Shown piece by piece: positions 20,451 to 32,182 of a stretch of 64,000 bases of DNA (position 1 is the stretch's first letter; every line of letters begins with the position of its first letter). This DNA comes from Enterobacter sp. kpr-6. Lineage in GTDB: Bacteria > Pseudomonadota > Gammaproteobacteria > Enterobacterales > Enterobacteriaceae. Under the pieces are notes generated by a model, which ran no database searches, had not been told where the DNA came from, and worked only from the letters and a program-made list of their open reading frames with translations. The stretch is taken from the NCBI RefSeq assembly GCF_900116015.1, contig NZ_FOYH01000001.1, positions 248,001 through 312,000 on the forward strand. Direction: 5' to 3'. The position numbers were made by a program, and so were the translations under genes.

Positions 20451-21784
20451 AAAACGTTATCCGTACTCCCGAGATGCATCCGCTGACCTGGCGTCTGCGC
20501 GATGACAAACAGCCGGTGTGGCTCGAAGAATACCAGAGCAAAAACGGCTACGAAGGCGCGCGTAAGGCGCTCCTCGGCATGGCCCCGGATGATATCGTCA
20601 ACGCGGTAAAAGATTCCGGTCTGAAAGGCCGTGGCGGCGCGGGCTTCTCTACGGGTCTCAAGTGGAGCCTGATGCCGAAAGACGAATCCATGAACATCCG
20701 TTACCTGCTGTGTAACGCCGATGAAATGGAACCGGGCACCTATAAAGACCGTCTGCTGATGGAGCAATTGCCGCACCTGCTGGTGGAAGGCATGCTGATT
20801 TCCGCGTTCGCGCTGAAAGCGTATCGCGGCTACATCTTCCTGCGTGGCGAGTACATCGAAGCGGCTGTGCACCTGCGCCGCGCGATCGCTGAAGCCACCG
20901 AAGCGGGTCTGCTTGGCAAAAACATTCTCGGCACCGGCTTTGATTTCGAACTGTTCGTGCACACCGGGGCAGGGCGTTATATCTGCGGTGAAGAAACCGC
21001 ACTGATTAACTCGCTGGAAGGCCGCCGCGCCAACCCGCGTTCCAAGCCGCCATTCCCGGCAAGCTCCGGCGTATGGGGTAAACCGACCTGTGTAAACAAC
21101 GTCGAAACCCTGTGCAACGTTCCGGCCATCCTCGCGAACGGCGTTGAGTGGTACCAGAACATCTCGAAAAGCAAAGATGCTGGTACCAAGCTGATGGGCT
21201 TCTCAGGCCGCGTGAAAAACCCAGGCCTCTGGGAACTGCCGTTTGGCACCACCGCGCGTGAGATCCTCGAAGATTACGCGGGTGGTATGCGCGATGGCCT
21301 GAAATTCAAAGCCTGGCAGCCAGGCGGGGCAGGGACCGACTTCCTGACCGAATCGCACCTTGATCTGCCGATGGAATTTGAAAGCATCGGTAAAGCAGGC
21401 AGCCGTTTAGGTACTGCGCTGGCGATGGCCGTTGACCATGAAATTGGCATGGTGGGGCTGGTGCGTAACCTGGAAGAGTTCTTCGCCCGCGAATCGTGCG
21501 GCTGGTGTACGCCGTGCCGTGACGGACTGCCGTGGAGCGTGAAAATTCTGCGCGCCATTGAGCGTGGCGAAGGCCAGCCTGGGGATATCGAAACACTTGA
21601 GCAACTGTGTCGTTTCCTTGGGCCGGGTAAAACCTTCTGTGCACACGCGCCAGGCGCGGTTGAGCCTCTGCAAAGTGCGATTAAATATTTCCGCGAAGAA
21701 TTCGAAGCTGGCATCAAACAGCCGTTCAGCAATACCCATTCGATCAATGGTATTCAGCCGAACCTGTTAAAAGCGCGCTGGTAA
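20447..21784 (+). CDS. nuoF: NADH-quinone oxidoreductase subunit F
   Basis: NuoF is the entry subunit of complex I, binding NADH, FMN and the [4Fe-4S] cluster N3. The 445-residue chain shows the flavin/nucleotide motifs [15 protein letters not shown] (about 60-74) and [15 protein letters not shown], and the N3 cysteine cluster [12 protein letters not shown] near residue 350 with a further Cys near 398 (TFCAHAPGA). Length matches E. coli. The 156-base gap that follows holds a palindromic repeat, which is unusual in this otherwise tightly packed operon. Confidence 0.98.
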   Translation: MKNVIRTPEMHPLTWRLRDDKQPVWLEEYQSKNGYEGARKALLGMAPDDIVNAVKDSGLKGRGGAGFSTGLKWSLMPKDESMNIRYLLCNADEMEPGTYKDRLLMEQLPHLLVEGMLISAFALKAYRGYIFLRGEYIEAAVHLRRAIAEATEAGLLGKNILGTGFDFELFVHTGAGRYICGEETALINSLEGRRANPRSKPPFPASSGVWGKPTCVNNVETLCNVPAILANGVEWYQNISKSKDAGTKLMGFSGRVKNPGLWELPFGTTAREILEDYAGGMRDGLKFKAWQPGGAGTDFLTESHLDLPMEFESIGKAGSRLGTALAMAVDHEIGMVGLVRNLEEFFARESCGWCTPCRDGLPWSVKILRAIERGEGQPGDIETLEQLCRFLGPGKTFCAHAPGAVEPLQSAIKYFREEFEAGIKQPFSNTHSINGIQPNLLKARW

Positions 21785-21792
21785 TTGTTTTA

Positions 21793-21877
21793 TCACCCTC
21801 ACCCTGACCCTCTTCCTGAGGGAGAGGGGATCGCCGGACTTCTCCCTCTCCTGGGGAGAGGGCCGGGGTGAGGGTGA
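21793..21877. repeat. Composite palindromic repeat inside nuo operon (copy 2)
   Basis: Twelve-base outer arms TCACCCTCACCC and GGGTGAGGGTGA enclose two inner hairpins, CCCTCTTCC/GGGAGAGGG-type and CTCCCTCTCC/GGGGAGAGGG-type. It sits between nuoF and nuoG and would fold strongly in the nuo mRNA. It is the same family as copies at 12448, 44139 and 50863. Confidence 0.85.
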
Positions 21878-21940
21878 AAAGGCATCGGAAGGAATTTTGA
21901 TTAACGCCCGGGATTTTTCGGGCCAACTGGAAGCATGCTA

Positions 21941-24667
21941 ATGGCTACGATTCATGTAGACGGCAAAGATTACGAGGTCAACGGGGCGGACAACCTGCTA
22001 CAGGCTTGTCTCTCGTTAGGTCTTGATATTCCGTATTTTTGCTGGCATCCGGCGCTTGGTAGCGTCGGTGCTTGCCGCCAGTGTGCGGTGAAGCAATATC
22101 AGAACGCGGAAGACACACGTGGCCGCCTGGTGATGTCATGTATGACACCTGCCACCGACGGTACGTTTATTTCCATTGATGACGAAGAAGCAAAACAGTT
22201 CCGCGAAAGCGTCGTTGAGTGGTTGATGACCAACCACCCGCACGACTGCCCGGTCTGTGAAGAAGGCGGTAACTGCCACCTTCAGGATATGACCGTGATG
22301 ACCGGTCACAGCTTCCGTCGTTACCGCTTCACCAAGCGTACCCACCGTAATCAGGATCTGGGGCCGTTCATTTCTCATGAAATGAACCGCTGCATCGCCT
22401 GTTATCGCTGCGTGCGTTACTACAAAGATTATGCAGACGGTACCGATCTCGGGGTATACGGCGCGCACGATAACGTCTATTTCGGTCGCCCGGAAGACGG
22501 CGTGCTGGAAAGCGAGTTCTCCGGTAACCTGGTGGAAATCTGCCCGACCGGCGTGTTCACCGATAAAACGCACTCCGAGCGTTACAACCGTAAATGGGAC
22601 ATGCAGTTTGCACCAAGCATCTGCCAGCAATGTTCTTTAGGCTGTAACACCAGCCCGGGTGAGCGCTACGGCGAACTGCGTCGTATCGAAAACCGTTATA
22701 ACGGCACCGTTAACCACTACTTTCTCTGCGATCGCGGTCGTTTCGGCTATGGCTATGTGAACCTGAAAGACCGTCCGCGTGTGCCGGTTCAGCGCCGTGG
22801 CGATGACCTGATCACGCTGAACGCCGAGCAGGCGATGCAGGGCGCGGCAGATATTCTGCGCCAGTCGAAGAAAGTGATCGGTATCGGTTCCCCGCGTGCC
22901 AGCGTTGAAAGCAACTTCGCGCTGCGTGAACTGGTGGGTGCCGATAACTTCTACACCGGCATCGCGAGCGGCGAACAAGAGCGCCTGGAGCTGATGCTGA
23001 AAGTGCTGCGTGAAGGGGGTATCCATACTCCGGCACTGCGCGAAATTGAATCCTACGACGCCGTACTGGTGCTCGGCGAAGATCTGACCCAGACCGGTGC
23101 GCGCGTTGCGCTGGCGGTACGTCAGGCGGTGAAAGGTAAAGCGCGTGAAATGGCCGCAGCCCAGAAAGTGGCTGACTGGCAGATTGCCGCGATCCTTAAC
23201 ATCGGCCAGCGCGCCAAACATCCGCTGTTTGTCACCAACGTTGACAGCACGCGTATGGACGACATCGCGGCATGGACTTACCGTGCACCGGTTGAAGATC
23301 AGGCGCGCTTAGGTTTTGCCATCGCCCATGCGCTTGATAACAGCGCCCCGGCGGTTGAAGGCATTGACCGCGACCTGCAAAACAAAATTGACGTTATCGT
23401 TCAGGCCCTGAGCGGCGCGAAAAAACCGCTGATTATTTCCGGCACCAACGCCGGCAGCACGGCGGTGATTCAGGCGGCGGCAAACGTAGCCAAAGCCCTG
23501 AAAGGTCGCGGCGCGGATGTTGGCGTGACGATGATTGCCCGCGCGGTGAACAGCGTTGGCCTCGGTATGATCGGCGGCGGTTCGCTTGATGAAGCGCTGA
23601 CTGAACTTGAAACCGGGCGCGCGGATGCCGTGGTGATCCTGGAAAACGATCTGCACCGTCATGCTTCTGCCGCGCGCGTTGACGCAGCGCTGGCGAAAGC
23701 GCCGCTGGTTATGGTTATCGACCATCAGCGCACGGCGATCATGGACAATGCCCATCTGGTGCTCTCCACCGCCAGCTTCGCCGAAAGCGATGGCACGGTC
23801 ATCAACAACGAAGGCCGCGCCCAGCGTTTCTTCCAGGTTTACGATCCGGCCTATTACGACAATAAAGTTGTGATGCTGGAAAGCTGGCGCTGGCTGCACT
23901 CGCTGCACAGCACCGTGCTAAGCCGCGAAGTGGACTGGACGCAGCTTGATCATGTCATCGACGCAGCTATCGAAGCGCTGCCGCAACTGACAGGCATCAA
24001 AGATGCCGCACCGGATGCGAGCTTCCGTATTCACGGTCAGAAACTGGCACGTGAACCGCATCGTTACAGTGGCCGTACCGCTATGCGCGCCAACATCAGC
24101 GTGCATGAACCGCGTCAGCCGCAGGACAAAGACACCATGTTTGCCTTCTCAATGGAAGGGAACAACCAGCCGTCCGCACCGCGCTCGCAAATTCCGTTTG
24201 CCTGGGCACCGGGCTGGAACTCACCGCAGGCATGGAACAAATTCCAGGCCGAAGTGGGTGGCAAACTGCGTCATGGCGATCCGGGCGTGCGTCTGATTGA
24301 AGCGTCCGAAAACGGTCTGGATTACTTCGACCTGATCCCGGCTGGCTTCCAGGCGGAAGAGGGCAAATGGCGTGTGGCACCGTACTACCACCTGTTTGGC
24401 AGTGACGAAATGTCCCAGCGCTCGCCGGTCTTCCAGACCCGGATGCCGGAACCTTACCTCAAGCTGAACCCGGCAGACGCCGCGAAACTTGGCGTGAACG
24501 TCGGCGCGAAAGTGGCCTTCAGCTACGAAGGTCAGACGGTCAGTTTACCGCTGGTGATTTCCGAAGGGCTGACGGCAGGGCAGGTGGGCTTACCGATGGG
24601 TATGCCAGGCATCGCGCCAGTGCTGGCGGGTGCGCGTCTTGAGGATCTGCAGGAGGCACAGCAATGA
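21941..24667 (+). CDS. nuoG: NADH-quinone oxidoreductase subunit G
   Basis: NuoG is the largest soluble subunit of complex I and carries four clusters. The N-terminal ferredoxin-like domain holds N1b ([17 protein letters not shown]), the next part holds N5 with its histidine ligand ([18 protein letters not shown]) and N4 ([20 protein letters not shown]), and [13 protein letters not shown] near residue 230 holds N7, the extra cluster of the bacterial enzyme. The rest is a molybdopterin-oxidoreductase-like domain without cofactor. ATG 21941 gives [10 protein letters not shown] and 908 residues as in E. coli, with GGAAG seven bases before it; ATG 21935 is too close to that site. It overlaps nuoH by four bases. 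Confidence 0.98.
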   Translation: MATIHVDGKDYEVNGADNLLQACLSLGLDIPYFCWHPALGSVGACRQCAVKQYQNAEDTRGRLVMSCMTPATDGTFISIDDEEAKQFRESVVEWLMTNHPHDCPVCEEGGNCHLQDMTVMTGHSFRRYRFTKRTHRNQDLGPFISHEMNRCIACYRCVRYYKDYADGTDLGVYGAHDNVYFGRPEDGVLESEFSGNLVEICPTGVFTDKTHSERYNRKWDMQFAPSICQQCSLGCNTSPGERYGELRRIENRYNGTVNHYFLCDRGRFGYGYVNLKDRPRVPVQRRGDDLITLNAEQAMQGAADILRQSKKVIGIGSPRASVESNFALRELVGADNFYTGIASGEQERLELMLKVLREGGIHTPALREIESYDAVLVLGEDLTQTGARVALAVRQAVKGKAREMAAAQKVADWQIAAILNIGQRAKHPLFVTNVDSTRMDDIAAWTYRAPVEDQARLGFAIAHALDNSAPAVEGIDRDLQNKIDVIVQALSGAKKPLIISGTNAGSTAVIQAAANVAKALKGRGADVGVTMIARAVNSVGLGMIGGGSLDEALTELETGRADAVVILENDLHRHASAARVDAALAKAPLVMVIDHQRTAIMDNAHLVLSTASFAESDGTVINNEGRAQRFFQVYDPAYYDNKVVMLESWRWLHSLHSTVLSREVDWTQLDHVIDAAIEALPQLTGIKDAAPDASFRIHGQKLAREPHRYSGRTAMRANISVHEPRQPQDKDTMFAFSMEGNNQPSAPRSQIPFAWAPGWNSPQAWNKFQAEVGGKLRHGDPGVRLIEASENGLDYFDLIPAGFQAEEGKWRVAPYYHLFGSDEMSQRSPVFQTRMPEPYLKLNPADAAKLGVNVGAKVAFSYEGQTVSLPLVISEGLTAGQVGLPMGMPGIAPVLAGARLEDLQEAQQ

Positions 24668-25641
24668 GTTGGTTTACCCCGGAGTTGATTGACATCCTGC
24701 TCAGCATTCTCAAAGCGGTCGTTATCCTGCTGGTGGTGGTGACATGCGGCGCGCTGATGAGTTTCGGCGAGCGCCGCCTGCTCGGTCTTTTCCAGAACCG
24801 TTACGGACCAAACCGTGTCGGCTGGGGCGGATCGCTGCAGATCGTCGCCGACATGATCAAGATGTTCTTCAAAGAGGACTGGATCCCGAAATTCACCGAC
24901 CGGGTGATCTTCACCCTGGCTCCGATGATCGCCTTCACCTCGCTGCTGCTGGCCTTCGCCATTGTGCCGGTCAGCCCGTCGTGGGTGGTGGCCGATCTGA
25001 ACATCGGTATCCTGTTCTTCCTGATGATGGCAGGCCTGGCGGTTTACGCCGTGCTGTTCGCGGGCTGGTCGAGTAACAACAAATACTCACTGCTCGGGGC
25101 GATGCGTGCATCTGCCCAGACGCTGAGCTACGAAGTGTTCCTCGGTCTGTCGCTGATGGGCGTTGTGGCGCAGGCGGGTTCATTTAACATGACCGACATC
25201 GTCAACAACCAGGCAGACATCTGGAACGTCATCCCGCAGTTCTTTGGTTTCATTACCTTTGCTATCGCGGGCGTTGCAGTGTGTCACCGTCACCCGTTTG
25301 ACCAGCCGGAAGCCGAGCAGGAACTGGCCGACGGTTACCACATTGAATATTCCGGCATGAAATTCGGTCTGTTCTTCGTGGGTGAGTACATCGGTATCGT
25401 CACCATTTCCGCGCTGATGGTTACCCTGTTCTTCGGTGGCTGGCATGGCCCGTTCTTACCGCCCTTCATCTGGTTCGCCATTAAAACCGCGTTCTTCATG
25501 ATGATGTTCATTTTGATTCGCGCAGCATTACCTCGTCCACGTTATGACCAGGTGATGTCCTTCGGCTGGAAAGTGTGCCTGCCGCTGACGCTACTCAACT
25601 TGCTGGGCACCGCGGCTGTCATTCTCTGGCAGGCGCAATAA
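24664..25641 (+). CDS. nuoH: NADH-quinone oxidoreductase subunit H
   Basis: NuoH is the membrane subunit that forms the quinone tunnel with NuoB and NuoCD and links it to the proton channels. The 325 residues form about eight transmembrane helices. The conserved charged stretches are present: [20 protein letters not shown] (about 37-56) and the glutamate-rich loop [20 protein letters not shown] (about 213-232). It starts four bases before the nuoG stop and ends 14 bases before nuoI. Length equals E. coli NuoH. Confidence 0.98.
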   Translation: MSWFTPELIDILLSILKAVVILLVVVTCGALMSFGERRLLGLFQNRYGPNRVGWGGSLQIVADMIKMFFKEDWIPKFTDRVIFTLAPMIAFTSLLLAFAIVPVSPSWVVADLNIGILFFLMMAGLAVYAVLFAGWSSNNKYSLLGAMRASAQTLSYEVFLGLSLMGVVAQAGSFNMTDIVNNQADIWNVIPQFFGFITFAIAGVAVCHRHPFDQPEAEQELADGYHIEYSGMKFGLFFVGEYIGIVTISALMVTLFFGGWHGPFLPPFIWFAIKTAFFMMMFILIRAALPRPRYDQVMSFGWKVCLPLTLLNLLGTAAVILWQAQ

Positions 25642-25655
25642 GGGGTGAAAAGACC

Positions 25656-26198
25656 ATGACTTTAAAAGAATTATTGGTGGGCTTCGGCACCCAGGTGCGC
25701 AGTATCTGGATGATCGGCCTGCATGCGTTTGCGAAACGCGAAACGCGAATGTACCCGGAAGAGCCGGTTTATCTGGCTCCCCGTTATCGTGGCCGTATCG
25801 TGTTAACCCGCGATCCTGACGGTTCCGAGCGCTGCGTTGCCTGTAACCTGTGTGCGGTAGCGTGTCCGGTAGGCTGTATCTCTCTGCAAAAAGCCGAGAC
25901 GGTAGATGGCCGCTGGTACCCGGAATTTTTCCGCATTAACTTCTCACGCTGCATTTTCTGTGGCCTGTGCGAAGAAGCCTGTCCGACGACGGCGATTCAG
26001 TTAACGCCGGACTTCGAACTGGGCGAGTACAAGCGCCAGGATTTGGTCTACGAAAAAGAGGATCTGCTGATCTCCGGTCCGGGCAAATACCCGGAATATA
26101 ACTTCTACCGGATGGCAGGTATGGCAATCGACGGCAAAGATAAAGGCGACGCAGAAAACGAAGCCAAACCTATCGACGTCAAGGGCCTGTTACCGTAA
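25656..26198 (+). CDS. nuoI: NADH-quinone oxidoreductase subunit I
   Basis: NuoI is a ferredoxin-like subunit with two [4Fe-4S] clusters, N6a and N6b, which pass electrons from NuoG to NuoB. The ligands are Cys60, 63, 66 and 70 in [12 protein letters not shown] and Cys99, 102, 105 and 109 in [12 protein letters not shown]. The start ATG at 25656 gives [10 protein letters not shown] and 180 residues, the E. coli length; the frame is open further upstream but that part overlaps nuoH. The N-terminal amphipathic helix anchors it to the membrane arm. Confidence 0.98.
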   Translation: MTLKELLVGFGTQVRSIWMIGLHAFAKRETRMYPEEPVYLAPRYRGRIVLTRDPDGSERCVACNLCAVACPVGCISLQKAETVDGRWYPEFFRINFSRCIFCGLCEEACPTTAIQLTPDFELGEYKRQDLVYEKEDLLISGPGKYPEYNFYRMAGMAIDGKDKGDAENEAKPIDVKGLLP

Positions 26199-26209
26199 GG
26201 AGAGGGGCA

Positions 26210-26761
26210 ATGGAGTTCGCTTTTTATATCTGTGGCCTGGTCGCCGTACTGACGACGCTGCGGGTGATCACCCACACCAATCCGGTACATGCGCTCTTGT
26301 ACCTGATCATTTCGCTTCTCGCGATTGCCGGGGTGTTCTTCGCACTGGGCGCACATTTTGCCGGGGCGCTGGAAATCATCGTTTACGCCGGGGCCATTAT
26401 GGTTCTGTTCGTGTTCGTGGTGATGATGCTGAACCTTGGCGGTGCTGAAATTGAACGGGAACGCCAGTGGTTAACGCCGCAAATCTGGATTGGCCCGGCG
26501 ATTTTGTCTGCCGTGCTGCTGGGCGTAATGATTTACGCCATTCTGGGTGTGAACGATCAGGGCATTGACGGTACGCCAATTAGCGCTAAAGCCGTGGGCA
26601 TTTCGCTGTTCGGGCCTTACGTTCTGGCTGTTGAACTGGCGTCAATGCTGCTGCTTGCCGGTCTGGTTGTGGCCTTCCATGTCGGTCGTGAAGATCGTGC
26701 CGGTGAAGTCCTTAGCAATCGTCCAGGCGATGCGAAAAGAAAAACGGAGGAGCACGCATGA
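26210..26761 (+). CDS. nuoJ: NADH-quinone oxidoreductase subunit J
   Basis: NuoJ is a membrane subunit with five predicted transmembrane helices in 183 residues, one fewer than in E. coli. The conserved [17 protein letters not shown] helix (about 62-78) contains the pi-bulge region important for coupling. GGAGAGG just before the ATG at 26210 is a strong ribosome site. It overlaps nuoK by four bases. Confidence 0.97.
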   Translation: MEFAFYICGLVAVLTTLRVITHTNPVHALLYLIISLLAIAGVFFALGAHFAGALEIIVYAGAIMVLFVFVVMMLNLGGAEIERERQWLTPQIWIGPAILSAVLLGVMIYAILGVNDQGIDGTPISAKAVGISLFGPYVLAVELASMLLLAGLVVAFHVGREDRAGEVLSNRPGDAKRKTEEHA

Positions 26762-27060
26762 TCCCCTTACAACATGGACTGATCCTCGCCGCGATCCTGT
26801 TTGTTCTCGGTCTGACGGGTCTGGTTATCCGCCGTAATCTGCTGTTCATGCTGATTGGGCTGGAAATCATGATTAACTCGGCTGCGCTGGCGTTTGTGGT
26901 TGCCGGTAGCTACTGGGGCCAGACGGATGGTCAGGTGATGTATATCCTCGCAATTACCCTTGCGGCAGCGGAAGCCAGTATCGGCCTTGCGCTGTTACTG
27001 CAACTGCATCGCCGTCGCCAGAACCTGAATATCGATTCAGTAAGTGAGTTGCGTGGATGA
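26758..27060 (+). CDS. nuoK: NADH-quinone oxidoreductase subunit K
   Basis: NuoK is a 100-residue, three-helix membrane subunit, related to MrpC of Na+/H+ antiporters. The two membrane glutamates required for proton pumping are seen in [17 protein letters not shown] (Glu36) and [13 protein letters not shown] (Glu72). It overlaps nuoJ and nuoL by four bases at each end. Confidence 0.98.
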   Translation: MIPLQHGLILAAILFVLGLTGLVIRRNLLFMLIGLEIMINSAALAFVVAGSYWGQTDGQVMYILAITLAAAEASIGLALLLQLHRRRQNLNIDSVSELRG

Positions 27061-28898
27061 ACATGCTTGCCTTAACCATTATTCTGCCATTGATTGGCTT
27101 TTTACTGCTCTCCTTCTCCCGCGGGCGCTGGTCGGAAAACCTCTCCGCCGCCGTGGGGATGGGTTCCATTGGACTGGCTGCGCTGGTAACGGCCATTGTT
27201 GGCGTCGACTTCTTCAGTAACGGCCAGCAGGCGTACAGCCAACCGCTGTGGACGTGGATGGCGGTCGGTGATTTCAACATCGGCTTCAACCTGGTGCTGG
27301 ATGGTCTGTCGCTGACCATGCTGTCAGTGGTCACAGGCGTTGGTTTCCTGATCCACATGTACGCATCCTGGTACATGCGCGGTGAAGAAGGTTATTCGCG
27401 CTTCTTCGCCTACACCAACCTGTTCATCGCGAGCATGGTGGTGCTGGTGCTGGGCGACAACCTGCTGCTGATGTACCTCGGTTGGGAAGGCGTGGGCCTC
27501 TGCTCCTATCTGCTGATCGGCTTCTACTACACCGATCCGAAGAATGGCGCTGCCGCGATGAAAGCCTTCGTGGTAACCCGTGTAGGTGACGTGTTCCTGG
27601 CCTTTGCACTGTTCATTCTTTACAACGAACTGGGCACGCTGAATTTCCGCGAAATGGTCGAGCTGGCACCTGCGCACTTCGAAGCAGGCAATAACATGCT
27701 GACCTGGGCGACGCTAATGTTGCTCGGCGGTGCGGTCGGTAAATCGGCGCAGTTGCCGTTGCAGACCTGGCTTGCTGATGCAATGGCAGGCCCAACGCCG
27801 GTTTCCGCGCTGATCCACGCCGCGACCATGGTAACCGCGGGCGTCTACCTGATTGCCCGTACTCATGGCCTGTTCCTGATGACCCCGGAAATTCTGCATC
27901 TGGTGGGTATTGTCGGTGCGGTGACGCTGGTGCTGGCAGGCTTTGCCGCGCTGGTGCAGACCGATATCAAACGTGTTCTCGCTTACTCCACCATGAGCCA
28001 GATCGGCTACATGTTCCTGGCGCTGGGCGTTCAGGCGTGGGATGCGGCGATTTTCCATCTGATGACGCATGCGTTCTTTAAAGCGCTGCTGTTCCTCTCA
28101 TCCGGTTCGGTGATCCTCGCGTGTCATCATGAGCAGAACATCTTCAAGATGGGTGGCCTGCGTAAATCCATTCCGCTGGTCTATGTTTGCTTCCTGGTCG
28201 GGGGCGCGGCGCTGGCTGCACTGCCGCTCATTACCGCAGGCTTCTTCAGTAAGGACGAAATCCTTGCCGGTGCGATGGCGAATGGTCACATCAACCTGAT
28301 GGTTGCGGGCCTGGTAGGGGCGTTTATGACTTCCCTCTATACCTTCCGCATGATCTTCATCGTCTTCCACGGTAAAGAGCAGATTCACGCTCATGAAGTT
28401 AAAGGCATCACTCATCACCTGCCGCTGATTGTGCTGCTGGTGCTGTCGACCTTTATCGGCGCAATGATCGTCCCGCCGCTGCATGGCGTACTGCCGGAAA
28501 CGACCGAGCTTGAGCATGGCCGCGTTCTGATGCTGGAAATCACCTCAGGCGTGGTTGCTATCGTCGGCATTCTGCTTGCCGCATGGCTGTGGCTGGGCAA
28601 ACGCACGCTGGTGACCTCTATCGCCAACAGCGCGCCGGGCCGTCTGCTGGGGACCTGGTGGTACAACGCCTGGGGCTTCGACTGGCTGTATGACATGATC
28701 TTCGTGAAGCCGTTCCTCGGTATTGCGTGGCTGCTGAAGCGCGATCCACTGAACGCGGTAATGAACATTCCGGCTATCCTGTCACGCGTTGCGGGCAAAG
28801 GGCTGCTGTTTAGCGAAAACGGTTATCTGCGCTGGTATGTGGCTTCCATGAGCATCGGTGCGGTGGTTGTGCTGGCACTGCTGATGGTATTGCGTTGA
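27057..28898 (+). CDS. nuoL: NADH-quinone oxidoreductase subunit L
   Basis: NuoL is the distal antiporter-like proton pump of complex I. The 613 residues form about 16 membrane helices, ending in the long amphipathic lateral helix that lies along NuoM and NuoN. The proton-path residues are in [16 protein letters not shown] (Glu near 144), [20 protein letters not shown] with its lysine near 229, and [14 protein letters not shown]. The length matches E. coli. A 197-base spacer follows before nuoM. Confidence 0.98.
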   Translation: MNMLALTIILPLIGFLLLSFSRGRWSENLSAAVGMGSIGLAALVTAIVGVDFFSNGQQAYSQPLWTWMAVGDFNIGFNLVLDGLSLTMLSVVTGVGFLIHMYASWYMRGEEGYSRFFAYTNLFIASMVVLVLGDNLLLMYLGWEGVGLCSYLLIGFYYTDPKNGAAAMKAFVVTRVGDVFLAFALFILYNELGTLNFREMVELAPAHFEAGNNMLTWATLMLLGGAVGKSAQLPLQTWLADAMAGPTPVSALIHAATMVTAGVYLIARTHGLFLMTPEILHLVGIVGAVTLVLAGFAALVQTDIKRVLAYSTMSQIGYMFLALGVQAWDAAIFHLMTHAFFKALLFLSSGSVILACHHEQNIFKMGGLRKSIPLVYVCFLVGGAALAALPLITAGFFSKDEILAGAMANGHINLMVAGLVGAFMTSLYTFRMIFIVFHGKEQIHAHEVKGITHHLPLIVLLVLSTFIGAMIVPPLHGVLPETTELEHGRVLMLEITSGVVAIVGILLAAWLWLGKRTLVTSIANSAPGRLLGTWWYNAWGFDWLYDMIFVKPFLGIAWLLKRDPLNAVMNIPAILSRVAGKGLLFSENGYLRWYVASMSIGAVVVLALLMVLR

Positions 28899-29095
28899 TC
28901 ATTAAGTGAATTTAATTCGAATTCGTTGAAAATCAGGTCCAAAAGGACAGGCGTTATCGGTGAAGTCAGAGTGAACACCGTCTGCGCGCAGTAACCGGAG
29001 CGTACTGAAGTACGTGAGGATTGCGAGCACAGCCGGGGTTCGCTATGACGAGCAAGATAGCCTGAGCCGGACTTAAACAAGGAACACATATCGCC
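28899..29095 (+). other. nuoL-nuoM spacer with structured element
   Basis: 197 bases with no open frame of note, in an operon whose genes otherwise overlap or lie a few bases apart. The middle (about 28960-29075) contains a short perfect hairpin, CGTACTGAAGTACG, and a mix of GC-rich inverted segments resembling dispersed enterobacterial intergenic elements. I cannot assign it to a named family from memory. E. coli also has a spacer here. It may adjust mRNA stability or the stoichiometry of NuoM and NuoN. Confidence 0.6.
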
Positions 29096-30625
29096 ATGTT
29101 ATTACCCTGGCTAATACTAATCCCCTTTATTGGCGGTTTCCTGTGCTGGCAGACCGAACGCTTTGGCGTGAAGATGCCGCGCTGGATCGCGCTGATCACC
29201 ATGGGACTGACGCTGGCGCTTTCTCTGCAACTCTGGTTGCAGGGTGGCTACTCTCTGACTCAAGCATCAGGCCTGCCGCAGTGGCAATCTGAGTTCCTGC
29301 TGCCGTGGATCCCACGTTTCGGCATCAGCATTCACCTGGCGCTGGATGGATTGTCATTGCTGATGGTGGTGCTGACCGGCTTCCTCGGCGTGCTGGCGGT
29401 ACTCTGCTCCTGGCGTGAAATCGAGAAATATCAGGGCTTCTTCCACCTCAACCTGATGTGGATCCTGGGCGGCGTCATCGGCGTGTTCCTGGCCATCGAT
29501 ATGTTCCTGTTCTTCTTCTTCTGGGAGATGATGCTGGTACCGATGTACTTCCTGATCGCGCTCTGGGGCCATAAGGCTTCTGACGGTAAAACGCGTATCA
29601 CGGCGGCGACCAAATTCTTCATCTATACCCAGGCGAGCGGTCTGGTGATGTTGATTGCGATTCTGGGCCTGGTGTTCGTGCATTACAACGCCACCGGCGT
29701 CTGGACGTTCGACTATCCGGCTCTGCTGAAAACCCCGATGTCTCACGGTATCGAATACCTGCTGATGCTGGGCTTCTTCATCGCCTTTGCGGTGAAAATG
29801 CCGGTGGTTCCGCTGCACGGCTGGCTGCCGGATGCACACTCCCAGGCACCGACCGCAGGTTCTGTTGACCTCGCAGGTATCTTGCTGAAAACCGCTGCTT
29901 ATGGTCTGTTGCGCTTCTCGCTGCCGCTGTTCCCGAATGCGTCTGCCGAGTTCGCACCTATCGCTATGTGGCTTGGCGTTATCGGCATTTTCTACGGTGC
30001 ATGGATGGCGTTCGCGCAGACCGATATCAAACGTCTGATTGCTTACACCTCCGTTTCGCACATGGGCTTTGTCCTGATCGCCATTTATACGGGCAACCAA
30101 CTGGCGTACCAGGGTGCGGTGATCCAGATGATCGCACACGGTCTGTCTGCCGCCGGGATGTTCATCATCTGCGGTCAGCTCTACGAGCGTATGCATACCC
30201 GTGACATGCGTATGATGGGCGGTCTGTGGAGCAAAATTAAATGGCTGCCAGCGCTGTCGATGTTCTTTGCTGTGGCAACCCTCGGGATGCCGGGCACCGG
30301 TAACTTCGTCGGCGAATTCATGATCCTGTTCGGCAGCTACAAAGTGGTACCGGTCATCACCGTGATCTCCACGTTCGGTCTGGTCTTCGCATCGGTTTAC
30401 TCGCTGGCGATGCTGCACCGTGCGTATTTCGGCCCGGCGAAAAGTGAAATCGCCAGCAAAGAAATGCCGGGGATGTCACTGCGCGAACTGTTTATCATTC
30501 TGTTGCTGGTCGTGCTTCTGGTACTGCTTGGCTTCTATCCGCAGCCGATTCTGGATACATCGCATTCCGCGATGAGCAATATCCAGCAGTGGTTTGTTAA
30601 TTCTGCTTCTACTACAAGGCCGTAA
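29096..30625 (+). CDS. nuoM: NADH-quinone oxidoreductase subunit M
   Basis: NuoM is the second antiporter-like proton-pumping subunit. Its 509 residues span about 14 helices. Key charged residues lie in FFFWEMMLVPMYFLIALWG (Glu144 region), VKMPVVPLHGWLPDAHSQAP with its conserved lysine near 234, and QTDIKRLIAYTSVSHMGFV. The protein is the same length as in E. coli. A six-base gap separates it from nuoN. Confidence 0.98.
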   Translation: MLLPWLILIPFIGGFLCWQTERFGVKMPRWIALITMGLTLALSLQLWLQGGYSLTQASGLPQWQSEFLLPWIPRFGISIHLALDGLSLLMVVLTGFLGVLAVLCSWREIEKYQGFFHLNLMWILGGVIGVFLAIDMFLFFFFWEMMLVPMYFLIALWGHKASDGKTRITAATKFFIYTQASGLVMLIAILGLVFVHYNATGVWTFDYPALLKTPMSHGIEYLLMLGFFIAFAVKMPVVPLHGWLPDAHSQAPTAGSVDLAGILLKTAAYGLLRFSLPLFPNASAEFAPIAMWLGVIGIFYGAWMAFAQTDIKRLIAYTSVSHMGFVLIAIYTGNQLAYQGAVIQMIAHGLSAAGMFIICGQLYERMHTRDMRMMGGLWSKIKWLPALSMFFAVATLGMPGTGNFVGEFMILFGSYKVVPVITVISTFGLVFASVYSLAMLHRAYFGPAKSEIASKEMPGMSLRELFIILLLVVLLVLLGFYPQPILDTSHSAMSNIQQWFVNSASTTRP

Positions 30626-30631
30626 ATCGCC

Positions 30632-32089
30632 ATGACAATAACTCCACAACACCTGATTGCGCTGCTACCGCTGCTGATCGTCGGATTGACGGTGGTGGTT
30701 GTGATGCTCTCCATTGCGTGGCGACGCAATCACTTTTTCAATGCCACGCTGTCGGTACTTGGGCTTAACGCCGCGTTACTTTCGCTCTGGTTCGTAGGCC
30801 AGGCCGGAGCCATGGATGTCACACCGCTGATGCGCGTTGACGGGTATGCGATGCTTTACACCGGGCTGGTTTTGCTGGCGAGCCTCGCGACCTGTACCTT
30901 TGCTTATCCGTGGCTTGAAGGCTATACCGACAACAAAGAAGAGTTCTACCTGCTGGTGCTGATTGCGGCCCTGGGTGGCATTCTGCTGGCGAACGCAAAC
31001 CATATGGCGTCGCTGTTCCTCGGTATTGAACTGATTTCACTGCCGCTGTTCGGCCTGATTGGTTACGCCTTCCGTCAGAAGCGTTCCCTTGAAGCGAGCA
31101 TCAAATACACCATTCTGTCTGCCGCAGCGTCGTCGTTCCTGCTGTTCGGTATTGCGCTGGTGTACGCGCAGACCGGCAACCTGTCGTTCCTGGCTATCGG
31201 TAAGAGCCTGGGTGACGGGATGCTGCACGAGCCGCTGCTGCTCACTGGTCTGGGTCTGATGATCGTGGGTCTGGGCTTTAAACTCTCTCTGGTGCCGTTC
31301 CACCTGTGGACGCCAGACGTTTACCAGGGTGCGCCTGCGCCGGTCTCCACCTTCCTGGCAACGGCCAGCAAGATCGCCATTTTTGGCGTGGTGATGCGTC
31401 TGTTTATGTACGCACCGGTGGGTGACAGCGAAGCCGTTCGCGTCGTGCTGGGCGTTATTGCCTTCGCGTCGATCATCTTCGGTAACCTGATGGCACTGAG
31501 CCAGTCCAACATCAAGCGTCTGCTCGGTTACTCCTCAATCTCGCACCTCGGCTATTTGCTGGTGGCGCTGATTGCGCTGCAAAGCGGCGAGATGTCGATG
31601 GAAACCGTGGGCGTTTACCTGGCCGGTTACCTGTTCAGCAGCCTCGGCGCGTTCGGTGTGGTGAGTCTGATGTCCAGCCCGTACCGTGGCCCGGATGCCG
31701 ACTCGCTGTTCTCCTATCGCGGCCTGTTCTGGCACCGTCCGGTGCTGTCGGCGGTAATGACAGTTATGATGCTGTCGCTGGCGGGTATCCCGATGACGCT
31801 CGGCTTTATCGGTAAGTTCTACGTGCTGGCGGTCGGTGTGCAGGCACACCTGTGGTGGCTGACGGCGGGCGTGGTATTAGGTTCGGCGATTGGTCTTTAC
31901 TACTACCTGCGTGTGGCAGTGAGCCTGTACTTAAGCGCGCCGCAGCAACTTAACCGCGATGCGCCATCTAACTGGCAATACAGCGCAGGCGGTATCGTAG
32001 TACTGATCTCCGCGCTGCTGGTACTGCTGTTAGGTGTCTATCCGCAGCCGCTGATTGACATTGTTCAACTGGCGAAGCCGCTGATGTAA
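30632..32089 (+). CDS. nuoN: NADH-quinone oxidoreductase subunit N
   Basis: NuoN is the third antiporter-like subunit and the last gene of the operon. It has 485 residues and about 14 transmembrane helices. Conserved features are [19 protein letters not shown] near residue 130, [20 protein letters not shown] with its lysine near 217, and the [19 protein letters not shown] helix. It is followed directly by a strong terminator. Confidence 0.98.
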   Translation: MTITPQHLIALLPLLIVGLTVVVVMLSIAWRRNHFFNATLSVLGLNAALLSLWFVGQAGAMDVTPLMRVDGYAMLYTGLVLLASLATCTFAYPWLEGYTDNKEEFYLLVLIAALGGILLANANHMASLFLGIELISLPLFGLIGYAFRQKRSLEASIKYTILSAAASSFLLFGIALVYAQTGNLSFLAIGKSLGDGMLHEPLLLTGLGLMIVGLGFKLSLVPFHLWTPDVYQGAPAPVSTFLATASKIAIFGVVMRLFMYAPVGDSEAVRVVLGVIAFASIIFGNLMALSQSNIKRLLGYSSISHLGYLLVALIALQSGEMSMETVGVYLAGYLFSSLGAFGVVSLMSSPYRGPDADSLFSYRGLFWHRPVLSAVMTVMMLSLAGIPMTLGFIGKFYVLAVGVQAHLWWLTAGVVLGSAIGLYYYLRVAVSLYLSAPQQLNRDAPSNWQYSAGGIVVLISALLVLLLGVYPQPLIDIVQLAKPLM

Positions 32090-32103
32090 GACGTTAAGCC
32101 AAT

Positions 32104-32134
32104 AAAAAACCGCCGAATATTCGGCGGTTTTTTT
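32104..32134. terminator. nuo operon terminator
   Basis: AAACCGCCGAAT/ATTCGGCGGTTT is a perfect 12-bp stem with an A-run before and a T-run after. It can also stop cheV transcription coming from the other strand (cheV ends at 32183). Confidence 0.92.
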
Positions 32135-32182
32135 ATGCTTGCGACCTGGCTATGACGACCTATGATTACGTCGATTTACCGG

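Noticed and set aside
29354-30418. 354-codon open frame antisense to nuoM
   Set aside because: Composition full of His, Gln and Arg typical of antisense shadows of membrane proteins.
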